From positions 2,108,001 to 2,172,000 of the forward strand of contig JARGXX010000071.1 in NCBI GenBank assembly GCA_030374765.1: a DNA stretch of 64,000 nucleotides. Reading direction: 5' to 3'. The DNA comes from Agarophyton chilense (lineage: Eukaryota > Rhodophyta > Florideophyceae > Gracilariales > Gracilariaceae). The notes beneath the pieces were generated by a model. It worked only from the letters and a program-made list of their open reading frames with translations. It ran no database searches and was not told the origin of the DNA. The translations under genes and the position numbers were made by a program. This document shows, piece after piece, positions 50,512 through 63,500 of this stretch (the first letter of the stretch is position 1; the number at the start of each line of letters is the position of its first letter).

Positions 50512-51702
50512 CTACGTATTGTACGCAAAGTTGAGCGCATCAGTGAACAAGTCCCAATCTTTGGGGTGGTCTGCAACGTATGAATGGAGTGTCGCACGTA
50601 ATGTCCGGTTGAACCGTTCGGCCTGTCCATTAGTTTGGGGGTGGTAAGTGGTCGTGAACAGGGTCTTAATGTACAAGATGCAACACACATCCTCGAAGAA
50701 ACGAGAGGCGAACTGTCTCCCGTTATCGGAGAGGAAGTTGACCGGTGGGCCGTAGACGAATACCCAGTGTAGGACGAAGGCTTGAGCCACGCTCATAGCG
50801 GAGATCTTCCGTAACGGTACGGTCCGGACCAGCTTGGAGAAGCGATCCGTAATTACGAGTAAGAACTTGTAATTCCGCTTAGTGGTGAGGAAGGGACCGA
50901 GTATATCGATGGCCACAAACTCCAATAGAGCACGAGCTGGAAACAGCTTCAACTTCGTCGCATGACGGCGGAGTTTGACACGGTTCCGAATGCAATCGGT
51001 ACAAAACCGCACCGTTGCGTAGCAGTCCACTGCCATGGCAGGCCAGTAGAAGTTACGGCGTAGGGTGAGGTAATTTTCCGTCCCCCGACGTGGCCACTCA
51101 GTTTGGAGTAGTGCGACATCCGCAAGACTCTCGACTGGAGGTTATGTGGTACCAGGATTTTTGGGTGCAATCCAACGGTCCGTACAAGGTATCCGGCGTC
51201 ATTCACCTGAAAGGGGAGAGTACCTCCTCCATTGAGTTGAGCGCGGACCTTCGCGCAGAACGGGTCAGCGTATTGCTCCCGTATCATCTCCTCTGGAGTA
51301 ATAAGCACGAAGTTCCCTGGTAAGGGTTTCTCGGAATCTTCCGAGAGAAGAAAGTCGTCCAATTCGGAACCGGAATCTGAAGAGTCCACGTCTCGTTCCT
51401 CGTCCTCGATGGTAGCGTCGTCGCCATTCACTGCAAAGCAGGGTATTTCATCGTCTTTGACGGGTAGTGCTTCCCCAGTAGTGACCAGGCGGGAGAGAGC
51501 ATCGGCTTGGGTGTTGCACGATCCTTTTCGGTACTGCACGTCAAAGTCAAAATTCCGCTAGACGGAGACGCCAATGCATCAAGCGGCCTGAAGGCTCTGA
51601 AGTGGAAAGTAGCCATCGAAATGATGCGTGGTCCGTAAAAACGGTGAAATGATTACCCATGAGATAGGGGCGCAACGTTTGTAATGCCCACACTACTGCA
51701 AG
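50512..51702 (-). pseudogene. Element B RNase H end and integrase core
   Basis: Broken by two single-base frameshifts: an extra T near 51553 in the RNase H end (LRLAEF region) and a lost base near 51072 after the zinc-finger GGRK segment. Recognisable parts are NTQADALSRL, FCTDCIRNRVKLRRH (end of the HHCC finger), AIDILGPFLTTKRNYKFLLV, FLSDNGRQFASRFFEDVC and YHPQTNGQAERFNRTL. Confidence 0.85.
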
Positions 51703-52836
51703 TCATTCCTTTTCCGAGACGGAGTAATTCTTCTCGTGGACGTTGAGCGATCGGGACCAGTTCCCTACGGGGCGTCTTTCCCCATTGGGTGCAGTTTGAA
51801 ACAGTGCACAACCTACTTGGTAGTCGCTGGCGTCCGTATCTACGGTGAAGGGCCTTCCAGGCCTGGGCAACGAGAGGATCGGGGCGGAGACGACAGAATC
51901 CTTAAGAGAGATGAAAGATTCCGGTTGAACGGGGGTTAAGGGGTCCAGTTTTGGTGGTTGGCCTTTCCGCAAAAGCGCGTTTAACGGTGCAGCCTTGTCC
52001 GCAAAGTGCGGGATGAATCGTCGGTAGACGTTTGCGAGTCCCAGAAAGGAACGAAGCTCGGTTTGAGTCCGCGGTTCTTTAGCCTCTTTGAGTGACTTAA
52101 CACGAGTCTCCCCGATTGTAACACGTCCTGGACGGATAACATGGCCGAGATACTTCACGGTGTTTGTGAAGAAGTCACATTTCTTCAAATTAAGAGTGAC
52201 ACCCTCATCTCGTAGCGTGGTCATGATACCCCTCACATGAGTGAGATGTTTGTCCAGATCATCTGAGATGACGATTATGTCATCCAGATAGACCAGGCAG
52301 GTACGCCATTTGAAGCGGGTCAATAGGATGTCAATGGCTCGCTGGAAAGTAGCGGGGGCGTTGGTAAGACCAAAAGGCATTCGTTTGAAACGGTAGAGAC
52401 CGGAGTGACACGCAAAAGCGGTTTTATCCTGGTCTTGCTTCCTTACCGGAACTTTCCAGTATCCCCAACTGGCGTCCAGGGTTGTAAAGACGGTGGCGGT
52501 GCCCAGCGAGTCAATGTACTCGTCCATTCTTGGGATTGGATACACGTCCTTGACGGTAACGGCATTCAACCGACGGTAGTCGACGCAAAACTTCCAGGAA
52601 CCATCCTGCTTTGGAGCCAGAACTACTGGAGAAGCCCACGGCGACTGAGCCGGTTCAATGACTCCTGCTCGAAGCATTTTATCCACTTGTGCCTTTTCCT
52701 CCGCGCGTGCGGCGGGTCCGGCACGGTATGGGTGCTGAGAGATGGGTCGGGTGTCCGGTAGCAAATCAATCTGGTGTTCCGTAGTGGAAATCTCACCAAG
52801 GGAGCCGTCCCAAATAGTGGTGAAGTCCCTTAACAG
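51703..52836 (-). pseudogene. Element B reverse transcriptase and RNase H
   Basis: Holds the full palm/fingers: IDLLPDTRPISQHPYRAGP at the N-terminal side, then ASPVVLAPKQDGSWKFCVDY, RMPFGLTNAPATFQ, YLDDIIVISDDL and the RNase H start FTVDTDASDYQVGCALFQ. Ends at a TGA at 51703-51705 that replaces the Cys of EKECLAVVWAL in A. A stop near 52834-52836 cuts it from the protease ORF. Confidence 0.9.
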
Positions 52837-53978
52837 TTATCGCAATCGATGGCGGTATGACTCCGGGACGTGGGTGAGATCCAGGTCCTCGAGTTCTTGG
52901 ACTGGATCGGGGCTGTCACCACTCGTTGGAACGGGCTGCGTCCTTGATGTTACAGGTTGAACCCCGGGTACCGGCGATGAAACGGGTTCCGGGCTGTCCA
53001 CCTCCTTAGAGTGAACGAGTCCGAGAACGTCAGCTGCGGTCAGCTTTGTCGGCACCATAGCGATGGGGTGCGGCATGACGGACCCTATCACTTGTTTCTT
53101 CACCAGATACTGGGCTACAGTCCCTAGATTGGCGATCAACACGTGAAACGGTTGGTTGGGCTCCACATGGACGATTCCATTCGCAATGGCGAGGCTGTGC
53201 CTGTCATACAGTGACGACAATGGTTGCAAGACCCGGAGTCCGTGTTGACGGGAGGTTGCTTTCACCATCATTTGGGACTCAGGCGGGACGCACAACGACA
53301 TTGCGACGCGGAGCTTATTAGATTCACGAATATCCTGTCCAGGTTCCTGTGCTGTTGGTAGCTGGACATGCTTCTTCGTGGCACGCCTAAGCGGACGACG
53401 AACGATCGGAGTGGACGATCCATCCTCCATCTCGAGACGCCGTTGGCGGGGGAAGATCGCTTCGACGAAGCGGTCACAAAAGTCGCAACCCAAGATGACT
53501 GGGGCGGCTAATTTCCGACATACGACGAAGTCGAGTTTCACCACGCGAGCGCCAACGCAGACTACCAGTTCTATGAACCCCACCGTATCCAACGGTTTGT
53601 TGTTCGCGTCAGCGACCTCCGGGACGTGGTCGCGGCGGATTCTAGACTGCGATACAGGCGGTAACACTTCGTCCACGACAAAGTTCGGACCGGCCCCGGT
53701 GTCTAAGACGGTAAGGTGTCGCACCATAAACTGGGGTGAAAGGCCAAGGTCAGCATAGACCTTGTAGTTTCTCTTGGCCATCACCATAATTCTATCCGGA
53801 AACTGGTTATGGGAAACACGTTTCCACGGACGACGCAGAACACGAAAGTGTTCCGAGTTCACGTCATTGATGGCCTCTTTCCTTAAAAGGATTTTGACCG
53901 GGGAGCCAGGCTTGGACGCCTCGGGCGCCGTCGACCTCGACTCTGAGAGCGCCCCTCCTTGAGAGGAGACTCCCACAT
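52837..53978 (-). pseudogene. Element B protease
   Basis: About 380 codons in the -1 frame relative to gag. The motif is VLDTGAGPNFVVDEVLPP with the partner AAPVILGCDFCDRFVEAI. The region up to the stop at 52837 aligns throughout with element A. Confidence 0.87.
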
Positions 53979-53988
53979 TTAGTTTTTC
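53955..53988 (-). promoter_or_regulatory. Element B gag/pol -1 frameshift signal
   Basis: G AAA AAC at 53988-53982, stop TAA at 53981-53979, then a 13-base spacer and a hairpin with stem CTCCT/AGGAG and loop CTCA at 53968-53955. Compared with element A one base pair of the stem has changed on both sides. Confidence 0.6.
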
Positions 53989-56039
53989 TGGGCCTGCTGC
54001 GCCGGAGGCGCCTGCTCAGGGCGTTGAGCGGGCAACGCCTGGGCATCAGGTCGAGAAGGTACCGCAGAAGCGGTGGGGTGACCGACCACGTCGGTGACAC
54101 GGGATTCCGGTGCAGGTACCACCCGAGCTCGGGGAAGCGACACGTGACGTGGAACATCCGTTCGAGCACGGATATACGATGCAATCGGAACAGCTGCTTT
54201 GTCCTCCAGGGATAGGGCCTCGTAATTGACTACGACTTGTGCCCATTCTCGGAGGGACAACACACATTGTGGAGAAGTATGGCCTGGTTTGTAGCAGAGA
54301 TGACAAATCAGACCAGAAGCCGGTGTTGGATGGCGAAGCTCGGCGAACTTCACCGCGGGGCGGGTATCTCTCCAACCAGGACGCGAAAAGCGGACATTAC
54401 CACTCTCGTGTGGGACGCGTGGCGCACGAGCGCGACCATTATCCGCATAGAGTAGCGTGTCATTCTCAATCACGTATTGTGATTCGTCCAAGGTTGAGGG
54501 TAACTCCGTTGTCGGAATGGAATGAACGTCGCTATGGGCTAGCTGCACGTTATCATAATCCCTTCGAGAGGCCTGTTCGTCAATCATCGAGGCTGACGGG
54601 GTACCCGGTTGTAACATCAACGCTTTTGCCGACCTAACCCTGGAGCCAGGATTGCATGCGCGCAGGGCTTCACCTTCTGCACGAGCGAACTGCACTAGTT
54701 CCAAATACGTGGCTTTAGGTCTATCTTCTCGACGTCGAGCAACAAGAGTCCGGATCGCCGGGTCCAAACCATCGACAAATATGGTACAACGCTCTTCAGC
54801 GGGTTAAACATTGCCACAGCGGTGGAAGGCCTTGTAAAGGCGCGACGAATAATCGGTTTCCGACTCGCCTGGACGTTGGCGAGTGTCCCGCAGGGCGCGT
54901 ATCGCCTGCTGAATGGCGGAGTTAGTAGCATATGACCTCAGGAGGTACTGAACTGCTTTGGGCCACCAGGTTACCCCTCCTTCGGACGCGCGTGATGTAC
55001 CTCTGACAGAGTGATACTGGTCTTCTGCAAGCCCACGTAAGAAGTACGGTAAGGCAATGTAGGCCTGTCCCTCGTTCATTCCAAGGATGTCAGCTTCCGC
55101 GACAAAGCGTGTCAAGAAATCCAACACCAATATTGGGTCTTCTCCAGAAAACAACTGGTTTCGTAGTGAGAGCTTCTTTCGCCTAATGCAGTCCTTCACT
55201 CTTCCCGTACCGCGGGGTGTACGATCCAAAGAGGAGTCCTCCAAACGGTAGTACCATTATGATAAGAGTTTCTTAAAGAGCGAATTGGTCGGTTTCAGCT
55301 CCTTCAAACCGGTGTGCTTCCTTCCCTTCGTGCGGGCGCGGATCACACCATGGGTGGCTGTTGACCGCTTAGAGCGTGAGGAACGCTCACGGCGAGCTAC
55401 TTCCACCGATGATTCGGAAGAGTCGGACTCCGAGGATGAGGAGTCTGACGGTTCGGGATCCGTGTTTTTTCGCTTCTTTCGAGCCTGGCGCTTCTCTTCC
55501 TTTCTTCCCTTGTAGGATACTACAACCGGCTCGTCCGGATCATTCCCCGACATCAGAGTTTGTTCCAACGTCTCGAGACGGCTTCGGACGCGCGAGAACT
55601 TGTCCGCGACGTCCTTGACAAAGGCCGAGGGTCCACCAAGAGACTCCAGAATCGAGTTCACATCTGCACGGAGGACACGGAGGTCCTCAGAAAAATCCTG
55701 CGTAGCAGTGTCATTTACCTTCTTGCGAAGGGAATCGAACTATTCTGCAAGGATGACTTGAGCTTCCCGCATAGAGCGGAGTTGCTCTTCCACAGCTGCA
55801 AGGCTGGGATGGGGGGTGACATCCCTAGCAGGGGAGAGCATCTGGGGGGTGCCAGATGCCGGTCCTGCTCCACTTGCTGGGGGTTTCGAATCAGAGACAG
55901 GAGGTCTCGAGGTCCTTCCAACTGGCACGCCAGTCGATCCACCGGTATGAGACCGTGAACGGACCCGGATATGGGATGGTTGCGATTTTTCCGGTGCACC
56001 GGTTTGACTCCGCGTCCTCGGACGGTCTTTGGACGACAT
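53979..56039 (-). pseudogene. Element B gag, three nonsense codons
   Basis: Same frame throughout, from ATG 56039 to the TAA at 53979, interrupted by stops ending at 55740, 55257 (where A has Tyr) and 54804 (where A has Phe). Between them are the capsid motifs DPILVLDFLTRFVAEADI, PYFLRGLAEDQYHSV, YLLRSYATNSAIQ and CTIFVDGLDPAIRTLV. The zinc knuckle CHLCYKPGHTSPQC is intact (CX2CX4HX4C). Confidence 0.88.
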
Positions 56040-56183
56040 GAGATCAGAATCCGTTACACGTGAGTATCCAAACCCGATCGGCTAGTGGGGCCAAGAAACA
56101 TCCTCAAAGAGGGCAACTGAGATCAACCTCAATTTATGAGTCCTTTTTCCGATTAATCGTGACTGACTGTGCTCGACTCAAAC

Positions 56184-56201
56184 TTCTAAGTCGGGAGACC
56201 A
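56184..56201 (-). other. Element B primer-binding site
   Basis: The same 18-mer as in element A (TGGTCTCCCGACTTAGAA on the - strand), three bases after the 5' LTR. Confidence 0.75.
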
Positions 56202-56204
56202 TTT

Positions 56205-57089
56205 TCTAGGACAACGCTTGGAGCGGAGACACCACGAAGATGTTTGGGATCTTCCTCTCTTGAGAGACACGCCTCAGGCGGAGGAGACGCGTCCCAGCGG
56301 AGCACAGAAACAGAGCCACTCTGGAATGGCACGACGAAGTCGGGTGTAAGACCGAGACCAATCCGGCGGGATGTACCTAGAGTGTTTAGGTGAGCACGGC
56401 ACAGTCCGGGGTGTGACCAATCCTAGGCGGAACGGTACCACGGCGATTGTCGGAAAAGGAGCGAGGAAACACTCGTATGAGGTGGACGAGCGTGGTGGGT
56501 GGGGCGGCCACTCACGAGAGCCAAAACGGAGAACAAGAGAAAAACGGGGGCGAAACCCTATACAGGGGCGAGACTACGACAAGTGTCGGCGATTAAATAT
56601 GAACCCACGGTGGTGGTAGCACTCTGGTCGACAGAGAGGTGGATGATCTAACGTGCAACGGGCGCTCACGCGGTATGCGGTGGAGACGCGCCGAAGGCGA
56701 AAAGTTCAGAGCCAAGACTCCCCCCTTTGGATCCCAAGAGGGTGTTTACTGGGGAGCAGTGCTCAACCTCCTATGTAGTGTGGCGCGCGGCCCCTGACAG
56801 TGGGCGCGCTTCCGAAAAATAAACACTAAATAGCGATAGCGTAGCTAAATAAATACTAAAAATTACTAAATAATACCAACCATTTGGTACAGTCCGGGCC
56901 ACGTGTGGCACGCCTCGTACTCGAGCGTTGGCATCCGTGCAGTCCACGTGTTCCACCAGTGTGTCCTTCCGGTCCTAACCGGCCGTCAGCACGCAGTAGC
57001 GGTAAAGCTTGTCATAGCCCAAGCTATTCCTCAAGCGAGCGAACTTCTAAGTCCTGCGAAGAAACCCCCTTGAAGGGCATTGTCCTTCA
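56205..57089 (-). repeat. Element B 5' LTR
   Basis: 885 bp, matching 34217-35095. Its outer end is TCTAGGACAAC, with one base changed from the TG expected. Ends GTCCTTCA, followed by AGCAC. Confidence 0.92.
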
Positions 57090-57094
57090 AGCAC
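57090..57094. repeat. Target-site duplication of element B, right copy
   Basis: AGCAC, same as 34212-34216. Confidence 0.9.
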
Positions 57095-57681
57095 CACCAC
57101 CCATTCCCACTCTCCGGACTAAAGCCACCACACAGTTCCTTAGGCATCTCCCAAACCCACGGTCGAATAACAATCTGACCCCCGAACGATTGATAGCCCA
57201 CAATTGGCACATCCGCATGAGTCATGCGAACCCAGCTAAACTCAGCCTGACAGCCCAACAACGGCTGATCCGTCCAATGCCCAAACACTTGCCCAATGAC
57301 ATCAAATTCACATGCAGCGCTTGTCGCCATTCCCAACAAGCCCCAGCACCTCACAAACCGACAATACACACGTACCCAGTTGGAGCATACATGAGCTCAG
57401 ACACTTGTGGTCCAGTGAAACCGACGTCTACGCATGGCAACAACCACATGCTTCTCCTCATTTGTGCACGCAGTCGATTCACCTTCTCACATTTATAAAG
57501 GACTGCAAGCCCATACCGACGCACGTCAGCAACACACTCCATCACAAATGCTACCGAATGAAACACCCTCTGACATACTTTCGGACGGATAATGCAAAGG
57601 AGTATACATCCTCCAAAATGAAAAACTTATATCACATGCATAAAGAAACGCACTGTACTTGTGACTGCCTGTTCCCACGTA
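57095..57681 (+). pseudogene. Copia pre-integrase and integrase remnant (right fragment)
   Basis: Continues the copia element on the + strand with the same A/C-rich composition. NLTPERLIAHNWHIRMSHAN and the later FTCSACRHSQQ form the pre-integrase HHCC finger, and YMSSDTCGPVKP carries the first catalytic Asp of integrase. In another frame, YFRTDNAKEYTSSKMK carries the second Asp. Frame changes show decay. Cut at 57681 by the Tc1 element. No reverse transcriptase was found beyond it. Confidence 0.8.
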
Positions 57682-58982
57682 CAGTGTGTTTCAAAAACAT
57701 ATCCCTTTACAAAAACTGCGCCAAAAAGGCATTTCCCGTACTGTAGAGCACATTTAACAACAAATAATAATCATTAAGTCAATAACACTGTTTCAAAAGT
57801 ATATTCTTTATACAATCATTCGCTCAATTATGGCTCGTGGTGCACCTCTGACATGCTCTGAACAGCTGGAAATCATGAAATTAGTAGGTCACGGTATGAT
57901 TCCAGCAGATATAGCCCGAAAACTCAAGCGCAGCCCAAAAACAATCAGCAACTTCATCAAAAGCCCCGCAGCATACGTAAAAAGCGTTCAATCAGCCTTC
58001 CTACGTCACTATCCCCCGCCGATAAGCGCGGAATTAAGAGAGAACTGTGCCGTAACACTTCATCTTGCGGAAAAATTGTCAAAAATCTAAATTTACCTCT
58101 ATCAAGATCTAAAATATGGCGTGATGTCAAACGTCAAAATTTGTTCAAGTACACAAAAATGAGGAAAATTTTTCTTTTAAAAGATCATCACAAGAAAAAT
58201 CGAGTTGAATGTTTTGCTCAAAAAGCTTATTCGAAAACGAAATCGAATAATGTTATCTTTTCTGACGAAAAAAAGTTTAACCTTGATGGTCCAGATTGCT
58301 ATAAAATTTATTGGCATGATCTACGAAAAAGAAAAGAAAGAATTTGTTTACCAGGCATTCAGGAGGCGCATCAGTATTGGTTTGGGCTGGAATTTCTACG
58401 AAAGGAGCAACTGATATGGCTTTTGTTGAAACTTTTATGAACTCTGAGAAGTATGCTGAGGTTCTAGAAAACTATCTTTTACCTTTTGCATACTGTATGC
58501 ACGGAGAAGAATTCGTTTTTCAGCAAGATAATGCACCTTTGCATAAGTCCAATTCTATGAATCAGTGGTTTAATAGTCTAAATATGTCGGTTATGGAATG
58601 GCCTGCGCGCTCTCCTGACCTCAACCCTATCGAAAACATTTGGGGAATGTTGGTTAGAATGGTTTATGGGAAAGGAAGGCAATTTGATACAGTTTTTGAT
58701 CTAAAAAATTGTATCAAAGATTGCTGGAAAAAGATTGACTCTAATTCTATCAATTCTTTCATAGAATCAATGCCAAAGCGTTGTATAAGTGTTATACAGG
58801 CTAAAAGAGCAAAAATAAACTACTGAACTCGCGTTAGAATAAAAAGGATGCAATAAAGGTTATGTTTTTGAAACAGTTTTTTTACTTGAAAATTTTTTCA
58901 CACTGATTTTGTTAGTTTTACTGTAGCCAAAACGTCGATTTTTGGAAAATTTGCGCGAGGGATATGATTTTGAAACAGACTT
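57682..58982 (+). mobile_element. Tc1/mariner transposon
   Basis: 1301 bp flanked by TA on both sides (57680-57681 and 58983-58984). Left end CAGTGTGTTTCAAAAACATA, right end complementary with mismatches (GAAACAGACTT), and the inverted similarity continues for about 65 bp. The transposase gene fills the interior. It interrupts the copia integrase, so it is the later insertion. Confidence 0.9.
57830..58826 (+). pseudogene. Tc1 transposase, DD34E, frameshifted
   Basis: The N-terminus from 57830 is a helix-turn-helix with GMIPADIARKLKRSPKTISN. A frameshift near 58080 leads to the DDE domain, with VIFSDEKKFNLDGPD (first Asp). A second frameshift near 58345 leads to FVFQQDNAPLHKS (second Asp) and RSPDLNPIENIWG (Glu). 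There are 34 residues between the second Asp and the Glu, giving DD34E, typical of Tc1. Two frameshifts make it inactive. Confidence 0.9.
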
Positions 58983-60597
58983 TAGAGTTACAGAGAGCTC
59001 TTATCAAGGAGGCTTTCAGAACTGCGAGTAACGACACCCGCACAACCTCGCACACTCGCCGCCCACGCTCCACACCTTTCGTCGCGTCTGACATTTTAGC
59101 CTTTTAAACAAATAACTAAATATTACAAATCGCTAGACTGTTTTCTCATCAAGCGCGAGCCGCTGCCCGCTGCCAAGCACGTCGTTTCTGTGTGCGAGAT
59201 TCATGCTGAGATTGTGAATAAATACCGCTAGCGCCAATTGCTTTTATGTTGTCTTGATTGTGTTGGAAAAAAGAGCTTTCTTTACAATTTAATGGGCATA
59301 CGTGCATGCTTGGCACGTACCCAAAGAGAGCTTTCCCCTTTTTCAGAGCCTGTCATGTTTGAAAAAGCTGCCGTATTACATAACATATCGAAATACTTGT
59401 TTCGAGTACTGCGTTAAGCGTTACCACGGACACTGTACCAGAGGTTCATGTCATACTGATCGATTTTTAGTTGCTGTTCATTTATATTGGATATACGCAT
59501 CAATTATTGTCTTCCAGTAGTCATATAGTGTCTCAAAGACGAGACTGAGTTCTAACACCCAATCATCGAAATGTCGGCAACCGGCTTGACGGACGTATAA
59601 TCATGTAGAGCTCCACCGATTCGTGTGGAATGAGTAAAAATGTGGGTTTTCAAGTCCTGGTTTAGAGAGCAAGTTCTCTCTGCGACAGCGCTTATGAGTC
59701 AAAACAGAAAGACCTCATTAAAATAGATGAATATGACGACAATAACAGAAAGACGCGATGCGTTGTCCTTTGAATGTTTTCTTGCGTTTTTTTCTGTGGC
59801 TGCCCCACTGGTAGAATGAGCTCCAATAGAGATATACTTACAGCTAGCTAGTCTTCCTCTAGCTAGAGGAAATAAAAACATGCTACGCAACGCATGATAA
59901 CAGCAAATAAACTTAAAGAAATTATAACACCAGTAACTCCTAATGATGAAGGGTTCTTGGAAGGTTAACGTTAGCATAGACAGAAGTCGAATGAGTCCGG
60001 GATAGCTTTCTCTCTCTGATATTACCAAAGATGTGACGGTTTCAAAAAAAGATGCTCCCGTATGCTCTTCGGTGGCACAAGGTAGAACGTGCAGAACACC
60101 TTATCGGAGTATACCCCCTCCAATCGATGACCGTATATACACGTGAATGATGTGTGGTGAGCAGTAGGGAATATGACCAACATACCTCAGACATCACAAG
60201 CAAAGAGCGCGCGCCCCGGAAATACAAAAGGTGAACACCCAGTTCTCTGCGTCTAAAAGACTGCGTACAAGTCTTAATAATGAAAGTTCCAGTAGTTTTG
60301 CGCAGATTCAGGATTTTCATTCCTTCAAGCCAAGAACTGAAGTAATGTAACTTCAGTGAAGTCCGGGTCCACGGTATTTCAAACTTTAACAAGAGAAGCA
60401 TGAAGAGTTTCGTTATTTCGTGGTATGATATGCAGGAGAAGCACGCTCATTTGCCCCTCATCAATGCCCTGGCAACATTCTCAATCATATGGAAGTGTGT
60501 TTCAGAGTGTGAGTTCTTCAATAGAAGACTTGCCTTCATGAACGAGAGTCTTGGCTTTTTGAATACACACCCGTGGTGCCTGGGGATGAAAGCATTC
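58983..60597. other. Region without a supported gene, right of the transposon island
   Basis: 58983-59110 may be a last piece of the copia element, since a frame with KEAFRTAS resembles the integrase helix region, but this is weak. 59111-60597 is AT-rich with only short ORFs. A perfect 18-bp palindrome, TTCCTCTAGCTAGAGGAA, lies at 59854-59871. The end of this region is the 3' flank of the acetyl-CoA carboxylase gene. Confidence 0.4.
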
Positions 60598-63500
60598 TCA
60601 CCGAGTGTCGCCAGATTTGCTATCGGCATCCCTATCCCATCCAAGCTTTCCCAGTTTACTGAATATCCCAAAAGATGATAATGAAGGAGACCTTGTTGAA
60701 TTCACCAAACCTATCTTCTCTTGGATTGCGGCAATCATTTCTGCTCTCTCAGAGTTGGTTTTGCAGTTTCGCAGAGCGGCTTCGATACCATCGACAAAGC
60801 CTTCCTTCGAATCCTTTGAGCACTGCGTTACATCTGCGGCGATCCTAGACGTTCTAATTTTTTCAATCTTCTTAGTAATGGCATCCTCTTCAACCTCGAG
60901 CCAGTGGAAAACCCAACTATCATCTTCCTCAAATGAACAATGACCTGACAGCTCTTTCATGTCATCGAAATCCTTTGCTTCGTTTGGAGGATTATGTCCA
61001 CTTACTCCGGCTTCCATTCCATATTCAGCACTCCATTTCCTCAGCAGACTCGCAATCTTCTCAGCACACATGTCAGGGTCTGCTTGAAGGACCTTTTTTC
61101 TGAGTCTCTCCTCAGCAAGGCGACGTTGCAGACGCCAATAAAAAAAGGACCGTGCCTCTCGCCAGTCAATTATTCTTCGAACGGCACCTTTCGCTATCAA
61201 TCGCCCAGGTGTGTCATGGAGATCACAGAAAGACGTTGCGATGCTTCTATAGATTGGAAGGATCTCAACTTCTCGAGCATATATTGCATCGTGAATTGAT
61301 TGCTTCTTTTCGTCACTCAAAATTGCCCCTGCCTGATTCTTACTCCGTAGCTCCTCGTCAAGTTTCCTAAGTTTGGGATCCAAGTGATGCATGGTCTTAA
61401 TCAAATGTCGGCGCCGATACTTGACATCGACAGTTCCTTCTGGCTCTAAAACACCTCCGCGAGAAGTTGGATCTGCATACATCTCAATCATCTCCGGGTT
61501 GATAAGCGTGTCCAATACAACCCACGCACCGCCTCTAAGTTCTGCCCCAGGAGGAAGATATACAAACACCGGCTGACTAAAGCACCGCAGAGCATCCACA
61601 ATTAACGACCCAGACTTGAGAATCTCATCAAACATGTCACGCATGCCCCCCGAGAACCCGCGCCAATTGGCAAGTATAAACAACGGAAGACCCTCACGGT
61701 TGAAGTCCTTGACTGCCTGAGCGGTCTTTGCAGCTGAGTCGGGATACCAAACTTGTCCTGCCTGAGTCACCACATCTTCTCTGGTATCAGGAGAGGCAGG
61801 ATCTGGAGGTGTTACTCTCTCCACAGATCTTGTCTCCACAGCCACGACACCCACGGGAACTCCTCCAAGACGAGCTCTTCCGACAATTACAGTTTTAGCC
61901 CATCCATCGAGATACTCCTCCCATGAGTCTTTGTCGAACATGCCTCCAAGGAACCTTCTGTCATCACCAGCGTCGTCGACTTCCCCTGCAATGAGCTTCA
62001 GCCTTGGATCATATGCTTGACCGTTTGGTGGTGGTGCTGAGAATATAGCCCGCGAAACGGGGTCTCTCGATTCGACGATTGGCAATTTTTCACCTTTGAT
62101 CTTGGGAATATAGCTCAACCATCTCAAAACGGCGTCAACACCCTGAACATCGTCGTCAACCACTGTATGCGTGATCCCGTTTGGATGCATTACTTTCGTT
62201 CCTCCGAGTTGATCATTGCTGATATAAACGTCGTGACCCAATACCTTGTTTAGAGCAGAATACCCAGTTAAGATTATTGGAGCGGCTGATTTCTTCTGGA
62301 TCACCCTCTGGCCAAGACGGACGAGATACGCGCCAATTCCAACAGAGCGAGAGGACACATAGCTGAGGGTGAATGTTTCCTCATACGCACGTGAGGTTTC
62401 ACCTGCAATGAGCCCGGAGCCCATTAAGTTTTCCACCCCTATTCCATGCTCAATTCCTATGATATCGGTCAATTCACGCATATCGCCTCCGACCCTTTTA
62501 CCTGTTTTTATACATTTGCTGAGCTCTTGGATATCTGATTCTTTAACAGTTAAACAACGGAATCCCTTCGATGGGGTCGATGAATCTATCCAGTCAACGT
62601 GAAGCTTGTCCCTTACTTCATCCGCCACCCCGATTCTTGCACCAGAATTAGCTGCCAAATATATACGTGGTATTCTTCGCTCCCTTGACATCTTCGAAGC
62701 GGCACAGAAAAGGACGTCTTCCTCCGGTCCGAAGGATCCGCTACGGAACGTGATGTCATTAGCTATCACAATGATTTGCCGGCCGTCAGGGTACTCCGGT
62801 GTTCGAAGGAGCCAAATCCAAGCTACCATTCCTATATCGTTTTGACCAGGTTTTCTTGGTGTCTCAACAAGTTCCAGCCCCGTTTTTGTGGATGAATTGC
62901 CGGGTAAGATCAATTCCTTTGCCTCTATCAATTCAGTGGGCATCTTATGGCGATGGAAGCCGCCGAGAAGTCGGTCTTCTGAATATCTTCTCCATGTTTG
63001 GTGCAGTTGCTTCGTAAATATGTGCACAAAGTCGTAAACGTAGGTGGTTTCCATCGCTTGTGCAACAACCCGTCTTCGCTGGACACGATCCATGATTGGG
63101 TATGGTTCTGAAACAAGCGAGCCGTGTAGTGAACTTGGGCTATCATTTGAAACCGTGACGAATCGCTCCTCGCCTGTGTTCGGATCCACAGTTTCGACGT
63201 AGCTTTCAACACGCAATACGTGGCCAGTAGGGTTGAACAACAGAAAGCGTAGAGGTATAATTGAGGCAGAAGTGCCTTTCGAGACCACGAGAGCAGGTAC
63301 TCTGATCTCGACTGCGAAAACTCGTAGACTCCAGCACCGATTGGCGTACCTTTGGAACATGCGCCTGCAAATTGCCTCGACATCCTCAATGTCAATTTCA
63401 ACTGATGGTACAATATTCAAGAAGATGTGGTTGAAATCAGTTCTCCGGAATCTTCTATCGCAATTTGCCATTTCAACGGCATCTAAGGCTTCAATGAACG

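Larger units (their letters stand above)
34217..57089 (-). mobile_element. Element B: outer Ty3/gypsy chromovirus
   Basis: Full-length LTR element on the - strand, 22.9 kb including the 11.75-kb insertion of element A plus one ATCAC copy, or about 11.1 kb without them. Boundaries come from the TG...CA ends of two similar LTRs and the AGCAC target duplication. Order along the - strand: 5' LTR, primer-binding site, gag, protease, reverse transcriptase, RNase H, integrase, chromodomain, then ORFx on the opposite strand, polypurine tract, 3' LTR. Gag and pol carry several stops and frameshifts, so the copy is dead. Its LTRs differ from each other more than those of A, and A sits inside it; both show B is older. 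Confidence 0.93.

Noticed and set aside
32192..58982. A 26.8-kb composite transposon bounded by inverted Tc1 ends
   Set aside because: The right-hand Tc1 element has its own left end at 57682 and TA on both sides, so it is a complete element by itself. The left fragment is an independent truncated copy.
58983..59110. Confident copia integrase continuation after the Tc1 insertion
   Set aside because: Only a short frame with a loose helix-like resemblance; not enough to call.
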